Shown here: positions 9,565-19,211 of the stretch, piece by piece
Numbering within the stretch: the stretch's first letter is position 1
How the letters are laid out: each line of letters begins with the position of its first letter
Source of the DNA: Babesia bovis T2Bo
Taxonomy: Eukaryota; Apicomplexa; Aconoidasida; Piroplasmida; Babesiidae
NCBI RefSeq assembly: GCF_000165395.2
Contig: NW_026261571.1
Coordinates: forward strand, 1 to 64,000
Reading direction: 5' to 3'
Length of the DNA: 64,000 nucleotides
Position numbers and translations under genes: made by a program
The notes under the pieces: generated by a model
Seen by the model: only the letters and a program-made list of their open reading frames with translations
What the model was told of the DNA's origin: nothing
Databases searched by the model: none

Positions 9565-10404
9565 CTATTTTGCATGGTCTGTCCTGATAATTCTGTCAAC
9601 CAATCCGTATTGTAGGCTTTCTTCAGCTGACATGAACTGTTCACGTTCTAAATCCTTAGCTATGTTGTCCAAAGGCTGATTAGTTACTTGGCTGTATAAT
9701 TTCTGCAAGATTCGCTTCATATTAAGCATATATTGAGCCTGGCTTCTGATTTGCTCTGCTGACCCTTCCAGTGTCCCAGCGGGTTGATGCATAACAACTC
9801 TTGAATGAGGTAGAGCTGAGCGCATCCCCGGTGTTCCAGAGGCCAGCAGTAGCGAAGCCGTTGCACTGCAGAAGCCAACATTTATTGTTGCAATTTTAGA
9901 CTTCAGGTGTTTAATCGTATCATATAATGTTATACCAGCGGTAGATGGGCCACCCTGGCTATTGATATACAACGTGATTGGTTTCTCATTGGAGTCGCTA
10001 TCGAGACATAGAAGTGTGCCGATGATCATATTAGTGTAGCTCTCATCGAGAGATTGACTGACAAATAGAATACGTTCTCTATATAACCTTGTATGAATAT
10101 CATGGAATTCAGATCGCTGGGTTCCAGGTATTTTGTACTCCACGAGAGGCACACCTAAAGGCGTCATAAACAACTTGTCGGTTAAATAGTTGCTGCAAGG
10201 CTTGTAATACCTGTTTCTACGTTCTATTTTAAAAGTGGCAATAAATCCCTACAAAATCATTACATCAGTATAGAGATCATGCAATAGCAATGGTCCATAA
10301 AGTATCTGAAGTAACCTTTGTCATGACCGTGCATTTCCACATTAACATACCTGTAGAAGCACTATGATAGTTAATATTCCGGTGATACAATGCATCGTTG
10401 CCAT
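9565..10404 (-). CDS. ClpR-like inactive ClpP protease subunit, apicoplast-type leader, copy 1
   Basis: Two exons, complement(join(9565..10248,10351..10404)), 245 residues. Exon 1 encodes an 18-residue hydrophobic signal (MATMHCITGILTIIVLLQ); exon 2 begins with a basic, Asn/Tyr-rich stretch, together forming a bipartite apicoplast-type leader before the Clp core. The core aligns with ClpP along its length (INSQGGPSTAG, SRVVMHQPAG, MSAEESLQYGLVD). The nucleophile Ser of the GxAASMG motif is Ala (GFCSATAS, about residue 147). The His is kept (HQP, ~172) and the Asp of ERD is Glu (EREQF, ~221). Loss of the Ser is the mark of ClpR, a non-catalytic ring subunit described in Plasmodium apicoplasts. 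A partner catalytic ClpP should lie elsewhere in the genome. Confidence 0.82.
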
Positions 10405-10488
10405 ATGCTACGTGGAGAATGATCAACATTGTCAGTTACTTATCGTAGCCGAAAGACCAACTAAGGTAGGTGTTCTAACAAAATAACA

Positions 10489-10671
10489 ATGCTTTATTCT
10501 TCGGCATTCGACATAACGAGGAAGGGCCACAAAATAGGACAATTACGTGCTATTGGCGCTCGACGCTTTGCAAGGTATTTCACTGACGTATATAATGTAC
10601 ACACATTCTGTTACATAAAAGACCGTCGTTTTAATACCAAATATGGAATATATGATGTAGGAGCATTATAG
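10489..10671 (+). CDS. Small hypothetical ORF, 60 residues, copy 1
   Basis: ATG at 10489 in an A-rich context (ACAATG), stop TAG at 10669-10671. The product is basic and Arg/Tyr-rich (RAIGARRFARYF, then KDRRFNTKYG), with no signal or membrane segment. I do not recognise it. It is conserved without change in unit 2, but so is all neighbouring non-coding DNA, so conservation is no evidence for coding here. It could be a small ribosomal-type protein, an exon, or chance. Confidence 0.3.
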   Translation: MLYSSAFDITRKGHKIGQLRAIGARRFARYFTDVYNVHTFCYIKDRRFNTKYGIYDVGAL

Positions 10672-11131
10672 TGAAAAAGGAAAGTGTTTTCGGTATTAGT
10701 ATATTTAGCTACAATAATCTCATAATGATCATCCTTTGTTCGACATTTTAAGAAAATGGAGTGTATATCTAACAAATAATGGGCATCTAACCAGAAAGCA
10801 TTGAAGTGAAATCAAATGAACTGTGTACTAGGTAGATTCCACTGTGCATAGAGTTTTCACATCCATGGGACACATAAGCAGGTTAAATAGCATGAAAAAA
10901 GAAATGATGTTTATTATTCAACCACACTAGCTGAAAATCGTAATAAATACCTGTATACTTGGTAAACAGAAGGGGAAACATCATCGGTCACCTAACGTGT
11001 TATCTTCATTGTTGGGTTCGTCCGACGCATGCCCATCCCATAGTACTGAAGGCATACCTTATTCTTTGCAAGAATCCCATAGGATTCTCTAGCCTTGAGG
11101 TATCCCGCCATTTGATTTGCAAATATATATA
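10672..11131. other. Intergenic, upstream of kinase copy 1
   Basis: Holds the distal promoter of the kinase gene. A minus-strand ORF (10992-11198, 68 codons, ending TNPTMKITR) overlaps the likely promoter. Its composition is plausible, but nothing else supports it, so I do not call it a gene. Confidence 0.4.
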
Positions 11132-11173
11132 AGCGCTGCGCTATTGTTCGCACACGAACATTATTCCGTGCAC
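11132..11173 (+). promoter_or_regulatory. Palindrome cluster upstream of kinase copy 1
   Basis: Just after a TATATATA run are AGCGC-T-GCGCT (11132-11142), GTTCG-CACA-CGAAC (11146-11159) and GTGCAC (11168-11173). They are 85-126 bp upstream of the kinase ATG and identical in unit 2 (18060-18101). GTGCA is a known ApiAP2 recognition core in Plasmodium; applying it here is inference. Confidence 0.35.
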
Positions 11174-11257
11174 TCACTTGTTTTAGACAGAGTTTCACAC
11201 AGTGTCATTTGACCCTATTTTTCTTTTTAATTTTTTGGGAAAACATTTGTCTTCAAG

Positions 11258-12277
11258 ATGGCAGACGTCATTATGCATCACGGAAATGCTTCAGTCTTGT
11301 TCATTGGACACCCAATGATGGACATGTTTGCACGTGTTGACGATTCCGTTGTGGAGCGTTTCTCTGTGCCCAAGGGTGAATCCAACATTGTTAGCCAAGA
11401 AGTGTTCGATGAGTTGAACAGTATGATCAAGCTTGAGAAGGTTACTCCAGGTGGATTGTCTAGCACTATGGCTTTTGCTTACCTTGGTGGTATCGTCAGC
11501 TTCTTCGGTATTGTGGGTGACGACGCCTATGGTAAACAATTTTACAAGGCTGTAAAGTCTCAAGGAGTAAAAATGTACACTCCGTTTAGGAAAGGCGTAC
11601 CAACAAGCAGGCTTTTGTCCCTTATTACTCCTGACCATGAACGTACTATGTACCTATCTATGGGTGCTTCCCACACGCTCACTGTAAACGATATTAAGCC
11701 TAGTATTATGGACAAGCACGACTACTTTGCAGTCAATGGATTCGTTTTTTCTGGTCCTGACCAAGTTATCTTTACGAACATGATGGTTGGAGAGTCCCTT
11801 CGTCGTGGAAAGGGTGTTATCACCCTCATTGCCAATCCTTTCTGTGTTCGTGTCAACGGTCACTTCTTGAAGCCAATTATTGACAGATCTGAATACGTTT
11901 CTGGTAACATAGAAGAGTACTCTAACTTGTACAACATGCACGACAGGTCCGAGTTGCGCAAGTACCTTGCTTCTCGTACCGCTGGTGAAACCCCTATTAA
12001 CAAGGCTATCATTTTGACCCTGGGACCAGAGGGCGCTATCATCTTCCACCACGGTGAAGAATTTTTCATCCCCGCTGCCGAATGCGATGTTGTTGACACC
12101 ACCGGTGCTGGTGACTTCTTCGCCGGTTCCGTGCTCTACGGTATGCTTAACGGCTACACTTTGCAAAAATCTGGAGAATTCGCTCGTGTTATTGTCGGTG
12201 ATCTCATCTCTCATATCGGTTGCACTTTGAGCCCAGAAGTTCGCGCCAAGGTTGACGCTATCAAGATGGAAGCTTAA
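11258..12277 (+). CDS. pfkB-family (adenosine-kinase-like) sugar/nucleoside kinase, copy 1
   Basis: Single exon, 339 residues, ATG at 11258. pfkB kinases phosphorylate ribose-type hydroxyls; adenosine kinase would make AMP in purine salvage, but the substrate is inferred. Seen: an N-x-x-E motif (NIEE) and the pfkB signature DTTGAGDFFAG at ~280-290 with the catalytic Asp at 286, so the phosphate-transfer site is intact. Odd: the substrate-binding Gly-Gly loop reads PGGLSSTMAFAYLGG, two residues shorter than the same loop in copy 2 and without the conserved Asn. Codons are strongly biased (C-ending, few rare codons), as in a highly expressed gene. Mosaic relation to copy 2: bases 11293-11329 and 11397-11623 are strongly diverged, while 11330-11396, 11624-11704 and a long run after ~11833 are identical. 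Confidence 0.78.
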   Translation: MADVIMHHGNASVLFIGHPMMDMFARVDDSVVERFSVPKGESNIVSQEVFDELNSMIKLEKVTPGGLSSTMAFAYLGGIVSFFGIVGDDAYGKQFYKAVKSQGVKMYTPFRKGVPTSRLLSLITPDHERTMYLSMGASHTLTVNDIKPSIMDKHDYFAVNGFVFSGPDQVIFTNMMVGESLRRGKGVITLIANPFCVRVNGHFLKPIIDRSEYVSGNIEEYSNLYNMHDRSELRKYLASRTAGETPINKAIILTLGPEGAIIFHHGEEFFIPAAECDVVDTTGAGDFFAGSVLYGMLNGYTLQKSGEFARVIVGDLISHIGCTLSPEVRAKVDAIKMEA

Positions 12278-12601
12278 ACTTTTACTTTTTCAAAATTAGC
12301 TATATGTTTCCTATAATTACATTTTTTGCAATATACATCTGACATAGGGCATGTAATATTAATATTTTGTGCATCTCTACATTTATTGTCATTAAATCCA
12401 AGTGTTTAGGGTAGGCGATTGAAATATTGATGCATTATTTTCAATTATTAACCACATTGTAAAAAGATGTTTATGTTTTCCACAAAGTTTCGTCCCTTTT
12501 TGTAAATCTCTGAAAACTCATCAGTTTTCCTTTACACAATATTCAATAGCCATGCCCTAACATCTATGAAAAAATAACAATACACTGATACTAATAATAT
12601 T
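12278..12601. other. Kinase 3' flank and unique spacer between units
   Basis: 12278-12422 is shared with the 3' flank of copy 2, except for a diverged patch at about 12338-12378. 12423-12601 (~179 bp) is unique to this place and abuts the left edge of unit 2. No gene is seen. Confidence 0.7.
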
Positions 12602-13939
12602 AAATTTCCAGACATGGTTTGTGTATTGCTTTGAAGTGTTGTTTTTCTAAAATTTCCACTTCGGCAACAACAATCTTTTCATTGTTGTGTATCAATATGA
12701 GTAGTACAATCTGTATCATTCCCGAGATCATCCCAATGAAGTTAGGGGCAATTACTATGTAATCCCATATGATGAACCCGTAACACAAAGTGAAAAAAGA
12801 TCCAATAAAGTTAGCCAACGATATTTCCGTCGGCATCGCTGAAGTACTCCTTTGTTTCATAATTTCTCTTATGGAGAAGAGCGGTGCGATATAAGAGAAA
12901 GCCTGGATAGATCCACCAAAAAGGCCAATGAAGTTGAGATAACTCGTAGTATCTAAACCTATATAACTCATTCCAAGAACCATGCAGCATATAGCAGAAA
13001 TCTTATAGAATAAGTGAAGAATGCGCATCTGATGTGAATCCTGGCAGTACCGGTGAAAAATCAGAATATACGAGCAGCTAAGGACAAAACCTATGACAAA
13101 ACATTAACATCAAATTAAATTAAGGCGCTATACTAGATAAAGTACTCAAGGAATTGCAAAATATTAAATACTAGCATAATGAAAGACGATGCCTCTATCA
13201 AATTAGACAATATGAATCAAATATGATATATATAGGATAGCAATCATATGGACTTACTTGGAATGCTAGATAGGATGATAACCGTATTGTAGCAAATCAG
13301 TCCATATAGCGACCATAAGAAATTAGCAAAGGCAACTGTGACAAAATTCAAGGTCTTCAAATTGCCCGTTGATTTGTTATAACGCACAGTCATAACAGTA
13401 TGCAATGGTATAAGTTGCGTGATTATTGAAGATAAAACAGTTCCACAGCCAATGAGGTAGTTGAAATCGGTCTGTATCATTTCTCTTGCCCACACCATAA
13501 GCCTTCCAACAAGTGGAGTATCACCCGGATTGTCATCATTAGCTTCTAAAGCCTCATCATGTGTAACTATTGGCTGCCTTTGCACTACTTCCGAGCTATT
13601 AATCGATGTTGAGGATTTTGTCATGTCCGGGGCAGTTTCAACTATGTCATTATTTTCACTAGAATCGTCAACAAATGCAAGCTTGGGTTTTGCTTCCCCC
13701 GTCATCACAGTCTTTTGTGTTTCCTTTGCATCTGCAATACTCATGTCACGAATAATCGGTGAACTTGTTATAGGCTTCAGAGGTTCTGTATGTTCAGGAC
13801 TGGGGGAAACGACATTAAGCAGTATCCCGTCCCCGATAATATTCTCATCATTATTAACATCATCTTGACAAATAACGGTTCCTCTAATTAATGCGATGCC
13901 AAGCAGCCAAAATTGCGCCAACCGCCACTTACGCGGCAT
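12600..13939 (-). CDS. SWEET/MtN3-family sugar transporter, copy 2
   Basis: Complement(join(12600..13090,13258..13939)), 390 residues, identical in protein sequence to copy 1 (two MtN3 repeats, signal-like N-terminus, acidic extension). The stop is TAA rather than TGA because the last two bases of the codon (12600-12601) come from the unique spacer and only the first coding-strand base lies in the duplicated block. The breakpoint thus falls inside the stop codon, yet a stop is preserved. The terminator and polyadenylation region of this copy is therefore different DNA from that of copy 1. Confidence 0.8.
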
Positions 13940-13940
13940 A

Positions 13941-13954
13941 TTGGCGCGCGGGAA
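13941..13954. promoter_or_regulatory. GC-rich motif between divergent starts, copy 2
   Basis: Same TTGGCGCGCGGGAA element as at 7013-7026, between the divergent SWEET and SNAPC1-like starts. Function is inferred only. Confidence 0.3.
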
Positions 13955-14117
13955 GAAAACACTCCCCTTATCACTACTTTTTTAACGACGAACCGACGTA
14001 TTTGCAAAAGAAAGAAAAAATACACACCACTATATCTATAGCTACTGCACATTTATTGAGAGTTGACGACCGAATCTGGTATACCTGCTGCCCAATCTAT
14101 GCGTGTTGTACACATTT

Positions 14118-15218
14118 ATGGAGATCCTTCCTAATATTCCTGGAATAGAACAACATGTATTTGGAGACATATACTTTGGTTACTTTGTACCTACCGTATT
14201 GCGTGGTCGTTCAGATGCGTTCCAGCGTGATATCAATGCCATACTGTCTGAATGGGTTTTGCTTTCTTTGAATGGTGGATTTGATAAGTTTATTGAGGTA
14301 TGCGGACAATTAGTTACGCTTTATGTTAGTATATATGTCACTTAAATGATATATGTTCAAATGTTTAAGTAATTCTTCGCAGAGAGATAGCGACTTTGGT
14401 TTGAAATTGTTTGGCACCATATTCCGAGAACTGTGCTTTTCAAAGATTTTGACAACCCATCCATTAGAATCGATTAGTACTGTGTGGGAAGTATTTTGGG
14501 GTGTTTTGGCAGGTGGGTGGGATGTTCACATTGTGGAACAATCATTGGCAGATTGTTTTAACAGTACAATACGTGAAGATGAGGACCAGGTTTGGTTACT
14601 TCGTAGAAGTGGCTGCATTTACATAATGTTTTATCTATATCATTGTCAGTCGAATTCCAACATCCTTCCCATTCCGCTTGCAGTTGGTAAGATCTTACTT
14701 CGATGCGTACAACGTTATATAGAGACCATAACGAATTGCGTTGATACCTGTTTTGTAATATCACGAAAGTTCTCTATTTCAACAGTATTAGAGGTGTTCA
14801 TCTTCCTTCTGAGGAGACACTGTATTCGTGTTTGTCTGATCGACGGACTCCAATATATTCCGCAGGATAGGACTGGGAGGCCAATGGGTTCGGCGATTAA
14901 CGAGGACTACAATTGAACCAAGGTATGAGTTATTCTTAAACGTATATTAAGGTAATATCCCTAAATTGCGAATTTATGTAACATTTTTATCAAGTAGTAC
15001 CATTGAACTGGATGACATCCTTTCTAACTTACGTGTCACTATTGTGCAGCGTGTAAAGCTGGATCGTGTTTTCTTAAACTTTAATGCTTTGAATATAAAC
15101 ATACTTAGATATTGTTCCTAACTGCAAATGTGCTGCCTTCTCCACTAAAGCTACGCCAATAACATCTGGTGTATTAAAAAGAAATACTTTGCCAACTAGA
15201 GGCACCATAAAGTGGTAA
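14118..15218 (+). CDS. SNAPC1 (SNAP43)-like protein, copy 2
   Basis: Same structure as copy 1: exon 1 14118-14297, exon 2 from 14383, short downstream introns, final stop TAA probably at 15216-15218. The only difference seen from copy 1 within the gene is G to A at 15158. In the reading frame I favour for the last exon this is synonymous (CCG to CCA, Pro); in the alternative frame it would change Arg to Gln. That weakly supports the longer, spliced 3' end. Function, as for copy 1, is a tentative snRNA-activating-complex subunit. Confidence 0.5.
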
Positions 15219-15302
15219 GTTTTTTGATCGCTTTGTTAAAATTCCGCTGATAGACTTGATCAATTTGTCGTGATTATATCCTTGAAGATTCTTTTGGTCA
15301 AC

Positions 15303-16196
15303 ATGGTACACTTCGGTCAAGTGATAATGGGACCACCCGGTTCGGGCAAATCTACTTACTGCGCAGGTGCGAAACAGCTTCTGACAAGATTAGGACGTCC
15401 TACAGCAATAATTAATTTAGATCCACAGGCAAACGTATTTGAGTTACCGTATAAACCGGATATTGATATCCGCGAATTAGTGGATTGTTGTAATGTGGCC
15501 AATACGTATGATTTGGGGCCAAATGCATCCTTGTTGTTTGCAATGGACTACCTGCTTGCAAATTTGGATTGGCTTATACAGAAGGTACATTCATTGGGCA
15601 ATGTATACCTCCTTTACGATATACCAGGGCAAATAGAGTTATTTACCCATCACACATCTCTCAAGAAAATAGTAGATACTCTCCAGTGTAGGCATGATCA
15701 TATACTTACCGGGGTCAATCTAATAGATTCTACACTCTGTGCCGATCCATACAAGTATGTTGCAGCCTTATTGGCATCGTTGAGTTGTCAAATTTTTATA
15801 CATCTACCTCATGTTAACGTCCTAAGCAAATTGGATGTGCTATGTATGATATCGCAAGATTTGGCTTTCAATCTAGAATTTTACACTTCCGTAGCTTCTT
15901 TAGAAGAATTATTATGTCATTTCAAAAACTCGTTTTCGTATCGGCATGATGAAAGTTTCGAAAGGTTCGTTAGAGCCCTATGTGAGTTGGTTGATGATTT
16001 TAATCTCATATCCTTTGCCACACTGGATGTTCAAAACGTTACATCCATGATTAAATTGTTAAGAGTCATAGACAAAGCAATGGGCTACCTAACAACAGGA
16101 GGCATAGATGATTATAATATAGATGAGTATTTAGAAATTGATTACAGAGCCAGCCTATGTGTTGAAACTACAAAAAATAAATTTCTTGAGGGATAA
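15303..16196 (+). CDS. GPN2: GPN-loop GTPase 2 (GPN2), copy 2
   Basis: Identical 297-residue product to copy 1, with P-loop GPPGSGKST and the Gly-Pro-Asn loop intact. Both copies look functional; neither has a frameshift or premature stop. A T at 15266, 37 bp upstream of the ATG, is the only nearby difference. Confidence 0.88.
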   Translation: MVHFGQVIMGPPGSGKSTYCAGAKQLLTRLGRPTAIINLDPQANVFELPYKPDIDIRELVDCCNVANTYDLGPNASLLFAMDYLLANLDWLIQKVHSLGNVYLLYDIPGQIELFTHHTSLKKIVDTLQCRHDHILTGVNLIDSTLCADPYKYVAALLASLSCQIFIHLPHVNVLSKLDVLCMISQDLAFNLEFYTSVASLEELLCHFKNSFSYRHDESFERFVRALCELVDDFNLISFATLDVQNVTSMIKLLRVIDKAMGYLTTGGIDDYNIDEYLEIDYRASLCVETTKNKFLEG

Positions 16197-16492
16197 TAAG
16201 GACATGTTTATTCACAGAGTTTTGGTGTAGTATATCGGGTATACTCCTTGTTACACTGATTCAAAAAAGGGTATTTGCCGATCGTACTGAAAACTCCATC
16301 TAAGTAACACGGTGATAAGTTTTACCTAGATATCATACACGCCAAAATATAGTTAATAATGAAAACGGTATGATCACAATTTATTTATCCAGTGATTGTA
16401 CATGTATGTAAATTCGAACGTTCTAACTATACAAGAAACCAGGAATTATTTTTTAGTGGACGTTCGGCAAAGTTGCGTCTGTTATATGTATG

Positions 16493-17332
16493 CTATTTTG
16501 CATGGTCTGTCCTGATAATTCTGTCAACCAATCCGTATTGTAGGCTTTCTTCAGCTGACATGAACTGTTCACGTTCTAAATCCTTAGCTATGTTGTCCAA
16601 AGGCTGATTAGTTACTTGGCTGTATAATTTCTGCAAGATTCGCTTCATATTAAGCATATATTGAGCCTGGCTTCTGATTTGCTCTGCTGACCCTTCCAGT
16701 GTCCCAGCGGGTTGATGCATAACAACTCTTGAATGAGGTAGAGCTGAGCGCATCCCCGGTGTTCCAGAGGCCAGCAGTAGCGAAGCCGTTGCACTGCAGA
16801 AGCCAACATTTATTGTTGCAATTTTAGACTTCAGGTGTTTAATCGTATCATATAATGTTATACCAGCGGTAGATGGGCCACCCTGGCTATTGATATACAA
16901 CGTGATTGGTTTCTCATTGGAGTCGCTATCGAGACATAGAAGTGTGCCGATGATCATATTAGTGTAGCTCTCATCGAGAGATTGACTGACAAATAGAATA
17001 CGTTCTCTATATAACCTTGTATGAATATCATGGAATTCAGATCGCTGGGTTCCAGGTATTTTGTACTCCACGAGAGGCACACCTAAAGGCGTCATAAACA
17101 ACTTGTCGGTTAAATAGTTGCTGCAAGGCTTGTAATACCTGTTTCTACGTTCTATTTTAAAAGTGGCAATAAATCCCTACAAAATCATTACATCAGTATA
17201 GAGATCATGCAATAGCAATGGTCCATAAAGTATCTGAAGTAACCTTTGTCATGACCGTGCATTTCCACATTAACATACCTGTAGAAGCACTATGATAGTT
17301 AATATTCCGGTGATACAATGCATCGTTGCCAT
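16493..17332 (-). CDS. ClpR-like inactive ClpP subunit, copy 2
   Basis: Complement(join(16493..17176,17279..17332)), 245 residues, identical to copy 1, including the hydrophobic leader exon, the Ala in place of the catalytic Ser and the Glu in place of the catalytic Asp. Two intact copies would double the dose of a non-catalytic subunit unless one is silent. Confidence 0.82.
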
Positions 17333-17416
17333 ATGCTACGTGGAGAATGATCAACATTGTCAGTTACTTATCGTAGCCGAAAGACCAACTAAGGTAGGTG
17401 TTCTAACAAAATAACA

Positions 17417-17599
17417 ATGCTTTATTCTTCGGCATTCGACATAACGAGGAAGGGCCACAAAATAGGACAATTACGTGCTATTGGCGCTCGACGCTTTGCA
17501 AGGTATTTCACTGACGTATATAATGTACACACATTCTGTTACATAAAAGACCGTCGTTTTAATACCAAATATGGAATATATGATGTAGGAGCATTATAG
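17417..17599 (+). CDS. Small hypothetical ORF, 60 residues, copy 2
   Basis: Identical to the ORF at 10489-10671. Unrecognised, with weak evidence for coding. The downstream intergenic stretch 17600-18059 holds the kinase promoter and differs from unit 1 only at 17684. Confidence 0.3.
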   Translation: MLYSSAFDITRKGHKIGQLRAIGARRFARYFTDVYNVHTFCYIKDRRFNTKYGIYDVGAL

Positions 17600-18059
17600 T
17601 GAAAAAGGAAAGTGTTTTCGGTATTAGTATATTTAGCTACAATAATCTCATAATGATCATCCTTTGTTCGACATTTTAAGAAAGTGGAGTGTATATCTAA
17701 CAAATAATGGGCATCTAACCAGAAAGCATTGAAGTGAAATCAAATGAACTGTGTACTAGGTAGATTCCACTGTGCATAGAGTTTTCACATCCATGGGACA
17801 CATAAGCAGGTTAAATAGCATGAAAAAAGAAATGATGTTTATTATTCAACCACACTAGCTGAAAATCGTAATAAATACCTGTATACTTGGTAAACAGAAG
17901 GGGAAACATCATCGGTCACCTAACGTGTTATCTTCATTGTTGGGTTCGTCCGACGCATGCCCATCCCATAGTACTGAAGGCATACCTTATTCTTTGCAAG
18001 AATCCCATAGGATTCTCTAGCCTTGAGGTATCCCGCCATTTGATTTGCAAATATATATA

Positions 18060-18101
18060 AGCGCTGCGCTATTGTTCGCACACGAACATTATTCCGTGCA
18101 C
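18060..18101 (+). promoter_or_regulatory. Palindrome cluster upstream of kinase copy 2
   Basis: Same AGCGC/GCGCT, GTTCG/CGAAC and GTGCAC elements as in unit 1, at the same distance from the ATG. Both kinases therefore probably share expression control at the promoter. Confidence 0.35.
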
Positions 18102-18185
18102 TCACTTGTTTTAGACAGAGTTTCACACAGTGTCATTTGACCCTATTTTTCTTTTTAATTTTTTGGGAAAACATTTGTCTTCAAG

Positions 18186-19211
18186 ATGGCAGACGTCATT
18201 ATGCATCACGGAAATGCTTCGATGCTCATTTCTGCTCATCCCTTGATGGAGATGTACGCACGTGTTGACGATTCCGTTGTGGAGCGTTTCTCTGTGCCCA
18301 AGGGTGAATCCAACATTGTTAGCCGAGAAGTATTTAATGAGTTAGAAAGGATTGTGGAGGTAGATAGAACGAGTCCTGCTGGTTCGTCGTGTAATACTGC
18401 GCTAGCTTATGCATATCTTGGTGGTATTGTTACTTTATTTGGTATCGTGGGTGATGACAAGGCTGGTAGAATTTACAGAGAGGAAATAAGTTCTCAGGGA
18501 GTTCAGTTGAAGACAACAGTAAGAAAAGGACATCCCACCAGTAAGTTATACACTTTGATTACTCCTGACCATGAACGTACTATGTACCTATCTATGGGTG
18601 CTTCCCACACGCTCACTGTAAACGATATTAAGCCTAGTCTTATGGACAAGCACGACTACTACGCTGTCAATGGCTTCCTATTTGCTAATCCTGACCAAGT
18701 TATCTTTACGAACATGATGGTTGGAGAGTCCCTTCGTCGTGGAAAGGGTATTATCACCCTCATTGCTAATCCTTTCTGTGTTCGTGTCAACGGTCACTTC
18801 TTGAAGCCAATTATTGACAGATCTGAATACGTTTCTGGTAACATAGAAGAGTACTCTAACTTGTACAACATGCACGACAAATCTGAGTTGCGCAAGTACC
18901 TTGCTTCTCGTACCGCTGGTGAAACCCCTATTAACAAGGCTATCATTTTGACCATGGGACGAGAGGGTGCTATCATCTTCCACCACGGTGAAGAATTTTC
19001 AGTTCCCGCTGCCGAATGCAATGTTGTTGACACCACCGGTGCTGGTGACTTCTTCGCTGGTTCCGTGCTCTACGGTATGCTCAACGGCTACACTTTGAAA
19101 GCCGCCGGAGAGTTGGCTCGTGCTGTTGTCGGTGATCTCATCTCTCATATCGGTTGCACTTTGAGCCCAGAAGTTCGCGCCAAGGTTGACGCTATCAAGA
19201 TGGGAGCTTAA
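18186..19211 (+). CDS. pfkB-family (adenosine-kinase-like) kinase, copy 2
   Basis: Single exon, 341 residues. It shares its first 11 codons, several internal blocks and most of its C-terminal half with copy 1, but residues ~12-24 and ~47-122 are very different. The substrate loop here is PAGSSCNTALAYAYLGG, with the usual Gly and Asn (N70) of pfkB kinases that copy 1 lacks. NIEE and DTTGAGDFFAG (about 282-292, catalytic Asp 288) are intact. The diverged blocks use relaxed, A/T-rich codons (such as GAAAGG, GTAGATAGA), unlike the biased codons of the shared blocks. That suggests they came from a differently expressed paralogue by gene conversion. Of the two, this copy looks the more canonical enzyme. 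Confidence 0.8.
   Translation: MADVIMHHGNASMLISAHPLMEMYARVDDSVVERFSVPKGESNIVSREVFNELERIVEVDRTSPAGSSCNTALAYAYLGGIVTLFGIVGDDKAGRIYREEISSQGVQLKTTVRKGHPTSKLYTLITPDHERTMYLSMGASHTLTVNDIKPSLMDKHDYYAVNGFLFANPDQVIFTNMMVGESLRRGKGIITLIANPFCVRVNGHFLKPIIDRSEYVSGNIEEYSNLYNMHDKSELRKYLASRTAGETPINKAIILTMGREGAIIFHHGEEFSVPAAECNVVDTTGAGDFFAGSVLYGMLNGYTLKAAGELARAVVGDLISHIGCTLSPEVRAKVDAIKMGA

Larger units (their letters stand above)
5674..12422. repeat. Segmental tandem duplication, unit 1
   Basis: From 5674 to about 12422 this segment is repeated at an offset of 6928 bp (later slightly more, because of small indels near the kinase and its 3' flank). Left of 5674 and right of ~12422 the similarity stops abruptly. 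By eye I find only three single-base differences from unit 2 before the kinase gene (8230, 8338, 10756). All predicted proteins other than the kinase are identical between units. Confidence 0.95.

Noticed and set aside
10992..11198. 68-codon minus ORF upstream of kinase copy 1 (and 17920-18126 in copy 2)
   Set aside because: It covers the probable kinase promoter and palindromes, has no recognised motif, and conservation between copies is uninformative.
11654..12214. 186-codon minus ORF inside the kinase gene
   Set aside because: Arises from strong codon bias of the kinase on the other strand; the equivalent ORF is broken in copy 2.
12400..12421. TTTAGGG near both kinase 3' ends as a telomere-like seam
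   Set aside because: Only one heptamer is present at each place; no tandem telomere repeat, so chance is more likely.
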